The notes: a model not told the origin generated them from the letters alone. Shown: positions 34,244 to 43,196, counted from the stretch's first letter. The stretch: DNA of 64,000 nt from Nitrosarchaeum sp. (GCA_018334095.1 JAGXTE010000067.1:1-64000), one strand, 5' to 3'. Made by a program: numbers and translations.

Positions 34244-34657
34244 TTAGTTTATAGATCTTTCTAAATTTGGATTAAATGTTGAGTTTTTATTCTCTGAACT
34301 TTTACAATATTTTTTTGCCAAGTTTAATAACTCATCTACTCCAATTGGTTTTGAAATTACAGAAATCAAACCTTGTTCAAGAGCTAGTTTATTTTTTTCA
34401 TAAAATTCAGAATATCCTGTAACTATTACCACTTTTGCATTTTTATCAAATTCTATAATTTGAGAAAATGCATCATACCCATCCATCTTTGGCAAGATTC
34501 CATCCATCACTACTAAATCGGGATGTATATGCTTGTATTTTGATACGGCCTCCTCACCATTAATGGCTGTTTGAACACTAAATCTATTGATTTCCAGTGT
34601 TTCTACATACAAATTTAATAGTTCTTCATCATCTTCAACTATTAAAATCGCTGTCAT
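34244..34657 (-). CDS. Single-domain response regulator (CheY-like)
   Basis: This 137-residue receiver domain has the acidic pair in VEDDEEL (D8-D10), the phospho-acceptor Asp in LVVMDGILP (about D52), the Thr of VIVTGYS and the Lys of SKPIG (about 105). There is no output domain. It is divergent from the membrane histidine kinase gene at 34821 with 163 bp between, so the two probably form a pair. Confidence 0.93.
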   Translation of the reverse strand: MTAILIVEDDEELLNLYVETLEINRFSVQTAINGEEAVSKYKHIHPDLVVMDGILPKMDGYDAFSQIIEFDKNAKVVIVTGYSEFYEKNKLALEQGLISVISKPIGVDELLNLAKKYCKSSENKNSTFNPNLERSIN

Positions 34658-34820
34658 CTTCTCAGTATGATACTCTTAAGATATTAATTAAATTTAGGAT
34701 TGTAAAATTTAATACAAATAACTAATTTCTTATCCTCACTAATCAATTAATGCGTAAATCTCACAAAAACATATTATCTAATTACTACACTAATCTATGT
34801 GAAATTAAGAGGTTCCACTT

Positions 34821-36614
34821 ATGGCTAATTTAGAACATAAACACAATAAAAGTAAAAAATCCAATAATCCAATTATTTTTCTAGTAGCCTCACTGTTGGG
34901 AATAACTCTACTTTATCAGGTAAAGCCATTTTTAGAAGAATCGCAATTCATCTTAATTTCTATTCCTACATATGCAATTATTCTTGGAATATTGATTCTA
35001 TTTTCATTTCTTCTTACAATAAAATTATACAAACAGAATCATTTTCAATCAAAAGCATTTATGCTCTTTACAATAGGTGTTTCATTTTGGTTTATCGCAG
35101 ACCAAATTTGGGTTATCTATGAAAACATCTATGATGTAGATCCTTTTCCCTCAATCGCTGACATTTTTTATATTGGTGCATATCCTTTTTTTGTTGGATT
35201 TCTTTTATTATCGTTAAAACCAATCAAAAAATTAGTAACAAAAAAGATTTGGTTATTTGCATTTGTGTTGTCACTCTCATTTGTAATTCCATCTGTGGTT
35301 GCATGCTTTGATTCCTTAGATGACGAGGAAGGATTAGATGCTTTTTCTAAATCAATCTTATTATCATATCCTATAATGTCGGGATTTCAATTAGCTCCTG
35401 CTATTATTGGAGTTTTGTTTATGGTAAAAAAAGGCATTAACTATTCATGGATGTTAATGTTATTTGCATTTCTGATTTATAGTATTTCTGATACCTTCTA
35501 TCTTTTTTCAGAGTTAAATGGCACATATCATGATGGACATCCTGTTGATATAATGTACTTGTATAGTTATATTTTGTTAATATTTTCTGTTTTTAGTCGT
35601 ATAAAAATTTCCAATAATTCTAATGTTTATGACAATGGGATTTTTTTTAATGAAGATATAAAATTTGAAACTATTACAAAGTATGGTATTCCGCTAACAC
35701 TGTTATTGTTTTCAATGATTGTTATTATTTTTATGATCAATACATTTTACTTAAATCCAGAAGAGGAATTATCAGTTGAATATATTATATTTGGAGTTAT
35801 TGCAATGCTTATTGTATTTACTATTATAATTCTCACAATTAATAGAAATCTCACAAAATTTGTTCAAATGAGGACTATAGAGCTTGAAAAACAACGAAGT
35901 AGTTTAGAAGAGCTAATTGAAGAAAAAACACAAGCAGTACTTAAAGCTGAAAGATTGTCTGCTATTGGAGAACTATCTGGTCGTTTAGCACACGATTTAA
36001 GAAATCCATTATCTGTAATGAAAATGTCTGTTGATTTGATAAAACAACATCCTGCAGATGCAAAAATTTCTGATACTGTCATTACTAAAAGACTTGAATT
36101 AATCGAAAAAAGTATAGATAGAATATCTCATCAAGTGGATGATGTTTTAGGCTACGTTCGAAATTCTCCCATAAAACCTACTCCTGTATCTCTTAGAGAA
36201 TTAATTTTGACATCAATTGACAAGGTCCATGTGCCACATGATGTTATAATTACTGTTTCAGATACTGATGTAATTGTATCTTGTGATGTAGTGAAAATTG
36301 ATGCAGTTTTCATTAATCTTATTGTAAATGCAATTCAGGCAATGAATCAGGGAGGTACACTTGAAATAAATATTAAAACATATGGTGATTATGCTGTTAT
36401 TGATTTTATTGATTCAGGTTTAGGTATTCCTGAAGATTTTATTAATAAAATATTTGAGCCTCTATTTACTACAAAACAAAAAGGAACCGGATTGGGTCTA
36501 GCAAGCTGTAAAAATATTATTGAACAACACAATGGAAGTATCACAGTAAAAAACAACCCAACTACATTTACAATTAAAATACCAAAAACATATGATGAGT
36601 TAGGTAGACAATAA
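34821..36614 (+). CDS. Membrane sensor histidine kinase
   Basis: This is a 597-residue kinase. An N-terminal sensor region has about nine membrane helices (residues 18-260 and 283-345) and no obvious extracellular domain. A linker coiled coil (about 345-370) precedes HisKA with the phospho-His in GRLAHDLRNPLSVMKM (about 390). The ATPase domain has the N box FINLIVNAIQAM, the G1 box DSGLGIPEDF and the G2 box GTGLGLASC. A gaggttcc Shine-Dalgarno precedes the ATG. Its stimulus is unknown. Confidence 0.93.
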   Translation: MANLEHKHNKSKKSNNPIIFLVASLLGITLLYQVKPFLEESQFILISIPTYAIILGILILFSFLLTIKLYKQNHFQSKAFMLFTIGVSFWFIADQIWVIYENIYDVDPFPSIADIFYIGAYPFFVGFLLLSLKPIKKLVTKKIWLFAFVLSLSFVIPSVVACFDSLDDEEGLDAFSKSILLSYPIMSGFQLAPAIIGVLFMVKKGINYSWMLMLFAFLIYSISDTFYLFSELNGTYHDGHPVDIMYLYSYILLIFSVFSRIKISNNSNVYDNGIFFNEDIKFETITKYGIPLTLLLFSMIVIIFMINTFYLNPEEELSVEYIIFGVIAMLIVFTIIILTINRNLTKFVQMRTIELEKQRSSLEELIEEKTQAVLKAERLSAIGELSGRLAHDLRNPLSVMKMSVDLIKQHPADAKISDTVITKRLELIEKSIDRISHQVDDVLGYVRNSPIKPTPVSLRELILTSIDKVHVPHDVIITVSDTDVIVSCDVVKIDAVFINLIVNAIQAMNQGGTLEINIKTYGDYAVIDFIDSGLGIPEDFINKIFEPLFTTKQKGTGLGLASCKNIIEQHNGSITVKNNPTTFTIKIPKTYDELGRQ

Positions 36615-36625
36615 CATCGATATTT

Positions 36626-37180
36626 CTAAAGTTTTTTTAGAAGCGTAAATCTGCTTTTATCTGGTTCTATTTCTTCATGCATATCCACATTACTGATTAT
36701 TTTGACTTTATACTCTAACCATCTTTTTTGCATATTTCTAAATTTAGAGTTATTATTGATTTGCTTTTCTGATTCATCATATCTTTCACAGTTCATAATG
36801 TATTTTCCAGATACTCGGTACATTTCAGAAATTCCTTTCTCTAAAACATCATCTTCAAGATAATTCAATAGCTGATGAGTAAATACAAAATCAACTGATG
36901 AGTTTTCAAATGGCAAATCTGTAATTGATGCTTTTTTAAAATTAAACATTAAGCTTTTTGATTTTGCCATATCTAGCGCTGTATCGTTTAAATCTACACC
37001 ATAAACATCAAATGATTCAGGAAATAATCGTAAATCAATTCCTGTACCGCATCCTATTTCTAATACACTTGTACAACGCAATGAAACTACCAAATCCCTG
37101 ACAAATTTTGCAAACTCTTCATTGAATTTAGATTCATTTTCAATTGCATATTTATCCCAGAACTCTTTATCATAATTCAT
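36626..37180 (-). CDS. Class I SAM-dependent methyltransferase
   Basis: This is a 184-residue methyltransferase with motif I VLEIGCGTGIDLRLF (about 40-54), motif II VYGVDLNDTAL and the post-motif segment VDFVFTHQLLNYL. The C-terminal substrate region is short. The acceptor is unknown. It is convergent with the histidine kinase gene. Confidence 0.87.
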   Translation of the reverse strand: MNYDKEFWDKYAIENESKFNEEFAKFVRDLVVSLRCTSVLEIGCGTGIDLRLFPESFDVYGVDLNDTALDMAKSKSLMFNFKKASITDLPFENSSVDFVFTHQLLNYLEDDVLEKGISEMYRVSGKYIMNCERYDESEKQINNNSKFRNMQKRWLEYKVKIISNVDMHEEIEPDKSRFTLLKKL

Positions 37181-37218
37181 AAAATATTTTCATTTGTCTT
37201 GTATTTGATATTAATTGT

Positions 37219-37386
37219 TTAATGTTGACACTTGCATGGGACAAGTTTTGTGTCAAATGTGCAATCATGAGGTCCATCTGATCTGTTATCCATTGGAATC
37301 TCTTTCATGCAATCATCATGGCGACCTTTTTTACAAAACCAACAGATCTCCTCTGTATTCCCAGTTGAACAAGATTCCATATTCAT
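37219..37386 (-). CDS. Cys-rich small protein (55 aa)
   Basis: This short gene encodes 55 residues with cysteines at 6, 15, 18, 26, 42, 51 and 53 and several His. CWFCKKGRHDDC suggests a zinc-knuckle-like site, and the tail ends CKCQH. The start ATG is at 37386 and an in-frame ATG occurs two codons later. It is downstream of the aminotransferase ilvE on the same strand (36 bp gap) and ahead of a methyltransferase. Function is unknown; metal binding is the natural inference. Confidence 0.62.
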   Translation of the reverse strand: MNMESCSTGNTEEICWFCKKGRHDDCMKEIPMDNRSDGPHDCTFDTKLVPCKCQH

Positions 37387-37422
37387 ATTACTATATTTGT
37401 GGGTAAAAAACTTCTTGGAATT

Positions 37423-38337
37423 TTAGATAAAGGTCAACCACGGTAAAAATCTCTCATCTTTTCCCATTGTGACATCTGAAAATAATTTTTGTAATTCTTT
37501 TGTGGTCTTTCCCATCTTTGCATTTCCAATTATCACTTTATCAATTTGTGTAACTGATTTTACTTCAGCAGCGGTTCCTGTCATAAATATCTCATCAGCA
37601 GAATACAAGTCTCCTCTTTCAAGATCTCTTTCTATTACATATCCACCATTTTCTTCAATGATTTGGATTACACTATCACGTGTAATTCCTTCTAAACCTC
37701 CTGCTGAAAGTGGAGGAGTTTGAATTGTATTGTCTTTTACAATGAAAATATTCTCTGCGCTACCTTCTGCAACTTTTCCGTTTATGTTTAGCATTATTGC
37801 TTCATCATATCCATTCTCTAATGCTTCAACTCTAGCTAATGCAGCATTTGCATAGTTTGAAGCTGCTTTTGCCTGCATTGGTTGTGATCTAGAATCGATC
37901 TTTATCCAACTTGAAACTTTACATTTTGCACCAGAGAATTTTCCAGCTTTTCCTTCTCCCATATTCCACTCCCAACAAGCAATTGAAACATCAACTTTGT
38001 TTGGAGTTGGTGTAAGGCCCATTGTGCCAAAACCATAGTATGCCAATGGTCTAATGTAGCATTCTTTTAACCCATTAGCTTTTACTGTTTTAATTATTGC
38101 ATCTGTTATCTCTTTTTTTGAATATTGCATCTTCATCGAATATAATTTTGCTGAATTAAACAGTCTGTCAACATGTTCTTCTAATCTAAAAATCGCTGAT
38201 CCTTTTGGTGTATTATAACATCTAATTCCTTCAAAGATTGATGTTGAATAATGTAAGGCATGAGTAAGCACATGTACTTTGGCATCTTTGAATGGTATTA
38301 ATTTTCCATTCATCCAAATTTTGCCAATTTCCTTCAT
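37423..38337 (-). CDS. ilvE: Branched-chain amino acid aminotransferase
   Basis: This is a 304-residue fold-type IV PLP enzyme. The Schiff-base Lys lies in MQAKAASNYANAALARVEA, and EGSAENIF and the GITRDSVIQI motif follow, which matches IlvE. HALHYSTSIFEGIRCY at about 25-40 is the N-terminal signature. It makes or degrades leucine, isoleucine and valine with 2-oxoglutarate. Length is normal. Confidence 0.95.
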   Translation of the reverse strand: MKEIGKIWMNGKLIPFKDAKVHVLTHALHYSTSIFEGIRCYNTPKGSAIFRLEEHVDRLFNSAKLYSMKMQYSKKEITDAIIKTVKANGLKECYIRPLAYYGFGTMGLTPTPNKVDVSIACWEWNMGEGKAGKFSGAKCKVSSWIKIDSRSQPMQAKAASNYANAALARVEALENGYDEAIMLNINGKVAEGSAENIFIVKDNTIQTPPLSAGGLEGITRDSVIQIIEENGGYVIERDLERGDLYSADEIFMTGTAAEVKSVTQIDKVIIGNAKMGKTTKELQKLFSDVTMGKDERFLPWLTFI

Positions 38338-38473
38338 AGGAAAGGGAAAATACTATACCAATTTAAAGAATATCTTTGGGATTAGTAAAATATCTTAATT
38401 CTAATTTGTTTATGATATTTTTAATTAAATTTACTCTGCAAGTGCCTAAATACATCATAAATCAATTTAGATT

Positions 38474-38677
38474 ATGGAATGGATTTTAGGTTTTTCTGCA
38501 ATTATTCTTTTAATAATAGGTCTGATTGGTCAGGCATTTGAATTACGAAAAATCAGAATTGATTCTACTCAATCTCAACTAGGCTCAGCTAATATTTTTC
38601 TTAACAAGAAAAATTTCAAGTGGTATGCAATAATTATCATAGGCATGATTATTTGGTATATAGCTGAGCGTATGTGA
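38474..38677 (+). CDS. Small two-helix membrane protein
   Basis: This is a 67-residue protein with two predicted membrane helices (about 3-21 and 49-65) and a short loop (RKIRIDSTQSQLGS...NKKNFK). Polar residues between them would face the cytoplasm. It resembles short lipid-linked-sugar or LapA-type helper membrane proteins in size only. Function is unknown. An unassigned structured RNA lies just downstream. Confidence 0.6.
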   Translation: MEWILGFSAIILLIIGLIGQAFELRKIRIDSTQSQLGSANIFLNKKNFKWYAIIIIGMIIWYIAERM

Positions 38678-38724
38678 AGATTCTATATAGATCACATCTA
38701 TATACTTGAAAATACAACTATTAT

Positions 38725-38816
38725 TATCGCGTGTTTAGGGTAACGCCGGACTAAATCTAGATAAGGTCCAAGAATAAACCCTTATTGGCGGTAAAGGTGA
38801 AAACCCTTAACGCCTC
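38725..38816 (+). ncRNA. Candidate structured non-coding RNA
   Basis: The region has a local GC rise and strong pairing. Positions 38787-38814 fold as GGCG-x-TAA-x-GGT / GAAA tetraloop / ACC-x-TTA-x-CGCC, with two symmetric mismatches. An AATAA/TTATT stem lies just upstream (about 38772-38785), and TTTAG/CTAAA (about 38734-38755) can pair further upstream. TAACGCC occurs twice, so GGCG could pair with either copy. TATA-like tctatatactt at about 38695-38705 is placed about 25 bp upstream of the predicted start. It is intergenic between convergent genes; strand is inferred from the TATA element. It does not match a family I know. Confidence 0.45.
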
Positions 38817-38826
38817 TTTAACTCAA

Positions 38827-40242
38827 TTAAATAAAATTAATCTTTGATATTTCTTGATGAATCACGTTTATAGCTTTTCTGATACTGTCCTTAGAATCTT
38901 CAATGACAATAATTATTCTTGAGGTCTCTTCTTGTGCATCCATATTCAAAATGTTTAGTCCAACTTCACCAATCTTTGCACTAGTTCTCGATGCTACCTG
39001 CTGTACTCTCCACATCTCATCTCCAATTAGTGTTATTACTCCTCTGTTGTATGTAATTGATGCAAGTGGATCAAATCCAAGAAAATATTTTTCATTTCTT
39101 TTAATGTAATCTGCATCTAAAAATAATATTCTTGAAAATTCAACACCATCTTTAGTAAATGGTGATAAAATTATGTATTCACTATACCTTTTGTCTTTTT
39201 CTAATGATACTAGTAATTTTTGCGCTGCATTTGTTTCAATTTTAAAAATTGCACAATTTTCTTTTCCTGTTACGATCTTAATTGGATGACCGTTTTTACT
39301 ATCTGGTACTCGTTTTATTATAGTAGTTTTTAATGGTTCTTTCATATTTGTAACAATAATTGGCATATCTACTCCATTTTCTACAATCTCTTTGATTGCA
39401 ATGGGATCTAAAATTTTCATTCCAAACATTCCTGCTAGTCTTGCCTCATTATATGATAACTCATCTACTTCAGTCAATCCAGTTTCAACAATTTTTGGAT
39501 CTGCAGACACTACAGAACTGTCTTTTTCAAAATCTATTCTGGTTTCATATTTTTTATGAAATAATATTCCAAGATCAGCTGCAGTTCTATCAGAACCTCC
39601 TCGTTCATAGGTAGTAATTACACCCTCTGGAGTTTTTCCTATAAAACCTCCAATTGCAACTACCTCATTTTCATCTACCAAATCAGCTGTTTTTCCAAGA
39701 TTTTCCCTTGATTTAGATGCAAGAAAATTTGTTGATTCTATATTATGGTCCGTTATTATTGGCCAGTCATCATAACTTACCGCGTTTGATTTTATCCCGT
39801 TACTTCTAAGAATGTGATTCATTACATGTGAAATTAGAATTTCTCCTGAAAATGCCAATGAACGTGAACGTATCTCATTTGCAAATTCTTTTTTTAATAA
39901 TGCTTCATCTAATGCTGTTTCAGCTTTTTTTAGGAACAAATCTATACTTTTTTGACAATCTTCTTTATTTTCAGAATTTACAAATTTCATGATTTTTTCA
40001 TAACATGATTTTATAACATCTAAATTTGCTTTTTTGCCGCTTTCAACATTTCTTCCCTGCTCTAAGATTACATCTGTGAGCGAGCATTTTTTTCCATTTT
40101 GAATTGTAAGCGGTGCTGAGAACACTGCAATAATTTTAGAATCTTTCTTTAAGTCATTAATTCTGTCTATAACTAATGGTATTGAAATACCATCAATGCC
40201 GATAGCACTACCACCAAATTTGGCTACGACTAACTTTGTCAT
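38827..40242 (-). CDS. lysC: Aspartate kinase
   Basis: This is a 471-residue kinase that phosphorylates aspartate in the lysine, threonine and methionine pathway. The N-terminus VAKFGGSAIG matches the family KFGGTS-type lysine motif, with Ser in place of Thr. The catalytic ERGGSDRTAADLG region is near residue 215-227, and VSADPKIV follows. Two ACT domains occupy the C-terminal third (about 315-470) and would confer feedback control. Length is normal. Confidence 0.94.
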   Translation of the reverse strand: MTKLVVAKFGGSAIGIDGISIPLVIDRINDLKKDSKIIAVFSAPLTIQNGKKCSLTDVILEQGRNVESGKKANLDVIKSCYEKIMKFVNSENKEDCQKSIDLFLKKAETALDEALLKKEFANEIRSRSLAFSGEILISHVMNHILRSNGIKSNAVSYDDWPIITDHNIESTNFLASKSRENLGKTADLVDENEVVAIGGFIGKTPEGVITTYERGGSDRTAADLGILFHKKYETRIDFEKDSSVVSADPKIVETGLTEVDELSYNEARLAGMFGMKILDPIAIKEIVENGVDMPIIVTNMKEPLKTTIIKRVPDSKNGHPIKIVTGKENCAIFKIETNAAQKLLVSLEKDKRYSEYIILSPFTKDGVEFSRILFLDADYIKRNEKYFLGFDPLASITYNRGVITLIGDEMWRVQQVASRTSAKIGEVGLNILNMDAQEETSRIIIVIEDSKDSIRKAINVIHQEISKINFI

Positions 40243-40290
40243 GATACTTTAACAAAAATAATTGGTTATCTATTAAGGATTGGATCGAGA

Positions 40291-41307
40291 TTACATCCAT
40301 TTTTTGATTATGTTGTATGCATTAATTGCTCCACTAGTCTGTATTGGGTTTCTCTTCTGCTCTAGTTTTTCAATGATTAATTCATCAATTTTGTAAATAT
40401 CCTCAAAAACAAACCCTTCTTCTTTTGCGTTATCTTCTTGTTCAAAATGCCCCTTTATTGGAATAAAAATTCCAGGCGTACCATATACTTTTGATTCATC
40501 TATAGTTGATTTCCCTGCAAGCGACACTATCACATCTGCTGCAAAAATTATCTCATGGAGATTATCTACAAAACCCAAATTTCTTACAGTTTCTCCAAAC
40601 TTTTTACTCAAAGATGGACCTGAAACTACTATCACATCAATATCGCTTTTTAGTTTTGAAATTGATTCTATTGTTTTTTCAATTAGATACAAGCCAGCAT
40701 CTGTTCCTCCTACCGAAATCACTATAGTTTTTTTATCAAATGAAAACTTTTTCCTAAGTTCATCTCTAGAAAAACTTGTTTGTCTTACAATAGGCCCGAC
40801 TCTTTTGATATTTCCTTCATCAGGTCCATTTTCAGGAATAATCACAGTCTTACAATTTTTCATAATTTTTTGCATAGAGTTGTTCATCTTTTTTTCAATA
40901 AATGATGCTATGCCATTTACAAAATTAGTTTGTACAATATCTGTAATCAAAATAGTTGGTATTTTTTTATTTTGAGCTATAGTAAGTGAAGCGAAGTCTT
41001 CATCACTTACAATTAATTTTGGTTTATCATTTTGTATAATTTTTTCAGAAATTTTTTTACATTTTTTATAATATTGATAATAATTCCAAAGCCATCTAGT
41101 TGAATTTGTTAGCTTTCCATTTTCTATGATAAATGATGGAGGAATATACACATCTTCAACTTTACAATCTAAATTTTTTAGAATTTTTGCAGCTCCACTT
41201 CCTGTGATAAATTTAGTAGCAATGTTTTCAAAATTATTTGCAATTGCTATGTCTCTTGTAATGTGACCTAATCCTATTGGACTAGAAAAAAAATCTAAAT
41301 CTGTCAT
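40291..41307 (-). CDS. GT28/MurG-like glycosyltransferase
   Basis: This is a 338-residue GT-B-like protein. PIGLGHITRDIAIA at residues 10-23 is the glycine-rich acceptor-site loop of MurG-type transferases. The C-terminal half holds VISVGGTDAGLYLIEKT and the donor-binding IVSLAGKSTIDESKVYGTPGIFIPIKGHFEQEDNAK motif (about 251-286). Archaeal members probably glycosylate lipids or surface components. It follows no operon partner and starts near tRNA-Val. Confidence 0.82.
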   Translation of the reverse strand: MTDLDFFSSPIGLGHITRDIAIANNFENIATKFITGSGAAKILKNLDCKVEDVYIPPSFIIENGKLTNSTRWLWNYYQYYKKCKKISEKIIQNDKPKLIVSDEDFASLTIAQNKKIPTILITDIVQTNFVNGIASFIEKKMNNSMQKIMKNCKTVIIPENGPDEGNIKRVGPIVRQTSFSRDELRKKFSFDKKTIVISVGGTDAGLYLIEKTIESISKLKSDIDVIVVSGPSLSKKFGETVRNLGFVDNLHEIIFAADVIVSLAGKSTIDESKVYGTPGIFIPIKGHFEQEDNAKEEGFVFEDIYKIDELIIEKLEQKRNPIQTSGAINAYNIIKKWM

Positions 41308-41355
41308 ATTTGTATGAAATTCTGATCAAATTTCTAGATTATTACTTGTCTCAAA

Positions 41356-41365
41356 GTTTAAATGG
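41356..41365 (+). promoter_or_regulatory. TATA box upstream of tRNA-Val
   Basis: GTTTAAATGG lies 22-31 bp upstream of the first base of tRNA-Val, the normal archaeal spacing. Confidence 0.5.
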
Positions 41366-41386
41366 TTTTTAACAAGGTAGGTTTTC

Positions 41387-41461
41387 GGGCTCATGGTCCA
41401 GATCGGTTATGACGTCGCCCTTACACGGCGAAAATCCAGGGTTCAAATCCCTGTGGGCCCA
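41387..41461 (+). tRNA. tRNA-Val (anticodon UAC)
   Basis: The cloverleaf has acceptor GGGCTCA/TGGGCCC (one G-U pair), a D arm with GG in the loop, anticodon stem TCGCC/GGCGA with loop CTTACAC (anticodon TAC), and the canonical T arm CAGGG-TTCAAAT-CCCTG. The discriminator is A; CCA is not encoded. The 3' end and the flank up to 41490 are related to repeats found at 43.1, 45.1 and 46.8 kb. Confidence 0.96.
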
Positions 41462-41490
41462 TTTTTGTACCCGAAAAGGGGGCTGGGCCC
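41462..41490 (+). repeat. tRNA-Val 3' flank: hairpin element, founder copy of the repeat family
   Basis: Directly after the tRNA, TACCCGAAAAGGGGG forms a small hairpin and is followed by CTGGGCCCA, which repeats the last bases of the tRNA (GGGCCCA at 41455-41461 and 41484-41490). The same hairpin-type sequence occurs in the three downstream repeats. Confidence 0.6.
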
Positions 41491-41498
41491 AATTCTTT

Positions 41499-41954
41499 CT
41501 AGATGTTAAAAGAAGAATGTTTTTTCTTGCAATACTCAATTAATCTATTTGTAAAATAATCCCATCCATGACTATGTTCTTTGTATAATTCATGAGGCTC
41601 TCCAGTAAATCCTGAATGAATCATTGTTACTCGAGTCTTGTTTTGTCCTATTTGTTCAAGATTCCATGAAACTAGAGTTCTTGGAAAGCCTTGAATTCCA
41701 TCTGGAATCCATGTGTATGATAGTTTTTTGTTTAGAATAAACTCTACAATCTCTCCCTGTGGAAAAAAATCTCTATCAAGTGGCTTTACATCTTTAGCAA
41801 AGAAAGTAAATTTCATCTTCCCACCTACTTTTGGCTCCAAAATAGATTGATCAGGAAACCACTGAGTGATTTCTTCTGGATCAGATAGTGCCTTGAAAAT
41901 AATTTCTGGAGATGCATCAATTTCAATTATTTTTTTTATCTCAAGAGTACTCAT
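41499..41954 (-). CDS. AHSA1/SRPBCC-domain protein
   Basis: This is a 151-residue protein of the activator-of-Hsp90-like SRPBCC group. Signatures are IEIDASPEIIFKALSDPEEITQWFPD (about 9-34), GGKMKFTF, and the closing helix GWDYFTNRLIEYC. Such proteins often sit beside ArsR regulators, as here. The start overlaps the stop of the ArsR gene by 4 bp (ATGA), so the two are one unit. Ligand unknown. Confidence 0.88.
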   Translation of the reverse strand: MSTLEIKKIIEIDASPEIIFKALSDPEEITQWFPDQSILEPKVGGKMKFTFFAKDVKPLDRDFFPQGEIVEFILNKKLSYTWIPDGIQGFPRTLVSWNLEQIGQNKTRVTMIHSGFTGEPHELYKEHSHGWDYFTNRLIEYCKKKHSSFNI

Positions 41955-42262
41955 TGTTTTTTCTTTTTTTCCTTATTTTCAACAAATTCCTTAAGCGAGT
42001 CTAGCTTGTACCCCCACATATTTTCAAAGAACTTCATTAGTTCTAGAGCTTGTTTTTGATTTATAGAATAAAATTTATTTTTTCCTTGTCTTTGTTCTGT
42101 TATCAAATCTGCTTCTTTTAAAACACGCAAGTGTGTAGATACGGCAGGTAAGCTAAACTCAAAATGTTCAGCAATCTCACCCGTAGTCATTGATTTATTT
42201 TTTAAAAGCAAAAGAATTTGACGCCTGCTATCATCTGCAATAGCTTTCCATCCAGTTCCCAT
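41951..42262 (-). CDS. ArsR-family transcriptional regulator
   Basis: This is a 103-residue winged-helix regulator: GWKAIADDSRRQILLLLKNKS, then MTTGEIAEHFEFSLPAVSTHLRVLKEADLI (recognition helix near 35-50) and a C-terminal helix. No ArsR metal-binding CxC motif is seen, so the effector is probably not a metal. The ATG at 42262 is preferred over that at 42283, because the longer form would place a perfect 13-bp inverted repeat inside the coding region. Confidence 0.85.
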   Translation of the reverse strand: MGTGWKAIADDSRRQILLLLKNKSMTTGEIAEHFEFSLPAVSTHLRVLKEADLITEQRQGKNKFYSINQKQALELMKFFENMWGYKLDSLKEFVENKEKKKKQ

Positions 42263-42296
42263 AACAATTAAATAGTTAAACATCTATTTAATTGTT
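42263..42296. promoter_or_regulatory. Perfect inverted repeat, likely ArsR operator and divergent promoter
   Basis: AACAATTAAATAG (42263-42275) and CTATTTAATTGTT (42284-42296) are perfect 13-bp arms with an 8-bp spacer. The repeat lies exactly between the ArsR start and the divergent membrane-protein start and contains TATA-like sequence in both directions. Binding here would repress both genes. Confidence 0.7.
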
Positions 42297-42298
42297 TA

Positions 42299-42790
42299 AT
42301 GGTTACTTGCAGTGCTTGCTCTATGATCAACTGGAAAAGATTAGCAATAGCAATTCCGATTACTGCATTGGTAAACATGGTTGTTCTTTATGGATTATTC
42401 ATGAATCCAATCTCACAAGAAGTGATTTTTAGTGAATCCTTAGGACAGAGTCCAAAACTTGTCGCTGTTTGGACACAAATGGATCCAGTACCTCAAGCAA
42501 CATCACTTATTCCTGCATTGATAATTACACCTGCAATCTTTAGCTTCTTTTTTGCAGTACTGTATGATTCAATTCCAGGCCATTCAAAGATAAAGAAAGG
42601 ATTTGCGTATGCAATCATTTTATGGGGAACAATCGCAGTGTTTTTTGAATTATTTACACCACTTGGATTATTTGGAGAGCCATTACATCTTTTAGCATAT
42701 GAATTAGGATTATGGTTTGTTGGAATGATTGTATCAAGTATGGTATTAAGTTTAATTTATTCTCCAAAACAGATAACAAATGAACAATAA
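42299..42790 (+). CDS. Membrane protein, unknown function (cassette A)
   Basis: This is a 163-residue protein with four predicted membrane helices (about 13-33, 63-85, 98-118, 128-155). An N-terminal CSAC pair could bind metal. It is divergent from the ArsR/AHSA1 pair across the inverted repeat. An in-frame ATG at 42323 is an alternative start. It overlaps the TfoX-like gene by 11 bp. I cannot assign a function. Confidence 0.65.
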   Translation: MVTCSACSMINWKRLAIAIPITALVNMVVLYGLFMNPISQEVIFSESLGQSPKLVAVWTQMDPVPQATSLIPALIITPAIFSFFFAVLYDSIPGHSKIKKGFAYAIILWGTIAVFFELFTPLGLFGEPLHLLAYELGLWFVGMIVSSMVLSLIYSPKQITNEQ

Positions 42791-43115
42791 TTATAATTCA
42801 CTAAAAATCAAAGTGTCAAAGTTTGAAAATGTCACTACAAGACCAATGTTTGGATATCAGTGCTTTTCAATTAACAAGAAATTTTTTGTAGGATTCAATA
42901 ACAAAAACGACTATCAGATAATTGTAAGACTTTCAAAAGAACAACAGGAATTGGCTGTAAAAAATAATGCAATCATACCGTTTTCACATGGTGCAAAGAT
43001 GGGTTGGATTGAGATTGATGTAAAAAAGACTACAACCGCATCTGCATTAAAGTGGATTACAAAAGGGTATGAGAATGCAAAAGAACTTTCAAAAAAAAAA
43101 ATAGTCATAAATTAA
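42780..43115 (+). CDS. TfoX N-terminal domain-like protein
   Basis: This is a 111-residue protein with the TfoX-N pattern: TTRPMFGYQCFSINKKFFVGF near residues 19-39, and WIEIDVKKTTTASALKWITKGYENAKEL near the C-terminus. TfoX-N proteins often occur with AHSA1-type SRPBCC and ArsR genes, as in this cassette. Biochemical role is unknown. It overlaps the upstream membrane-protein gene by 11 bp. Confidence 0.78.
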   Translation: MNNNYNSLKIKVSKFENVTTRPMFGYQCFSINKKFFVGFNNKNDYQIIVRLSKEQQELAVKNNAIIPFSHGAKMGWIEIDVKKTTTASALKWITKGYENAKELSKKKIVIN

Positions 43116-43140
43116 AAAAGGAATAATTTTCTAAAATTGA

Positions 43141-43196
43141 TTTTCACGCCTATTTGCGTCCATTTCTATCCCCAAAAAGGTAGTCGAGTCCCTGTG
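43141..43196 (+). repeat. tRNA-Val-associated repeat R2
   Basis: This is a copy of the element TTTTCACGCCTATTTGCGTCC, then a TATCCCC-AAAAA-GG half hairpin and GAGTCCCTGTG. It matches repeats at 45.1 and 46.8 kb over about 45-50 bp; the last 8-9 bases match the tRNA-Val T-arm 3' strand. It separates cassette A from cassette B. Confidence 0.8.
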
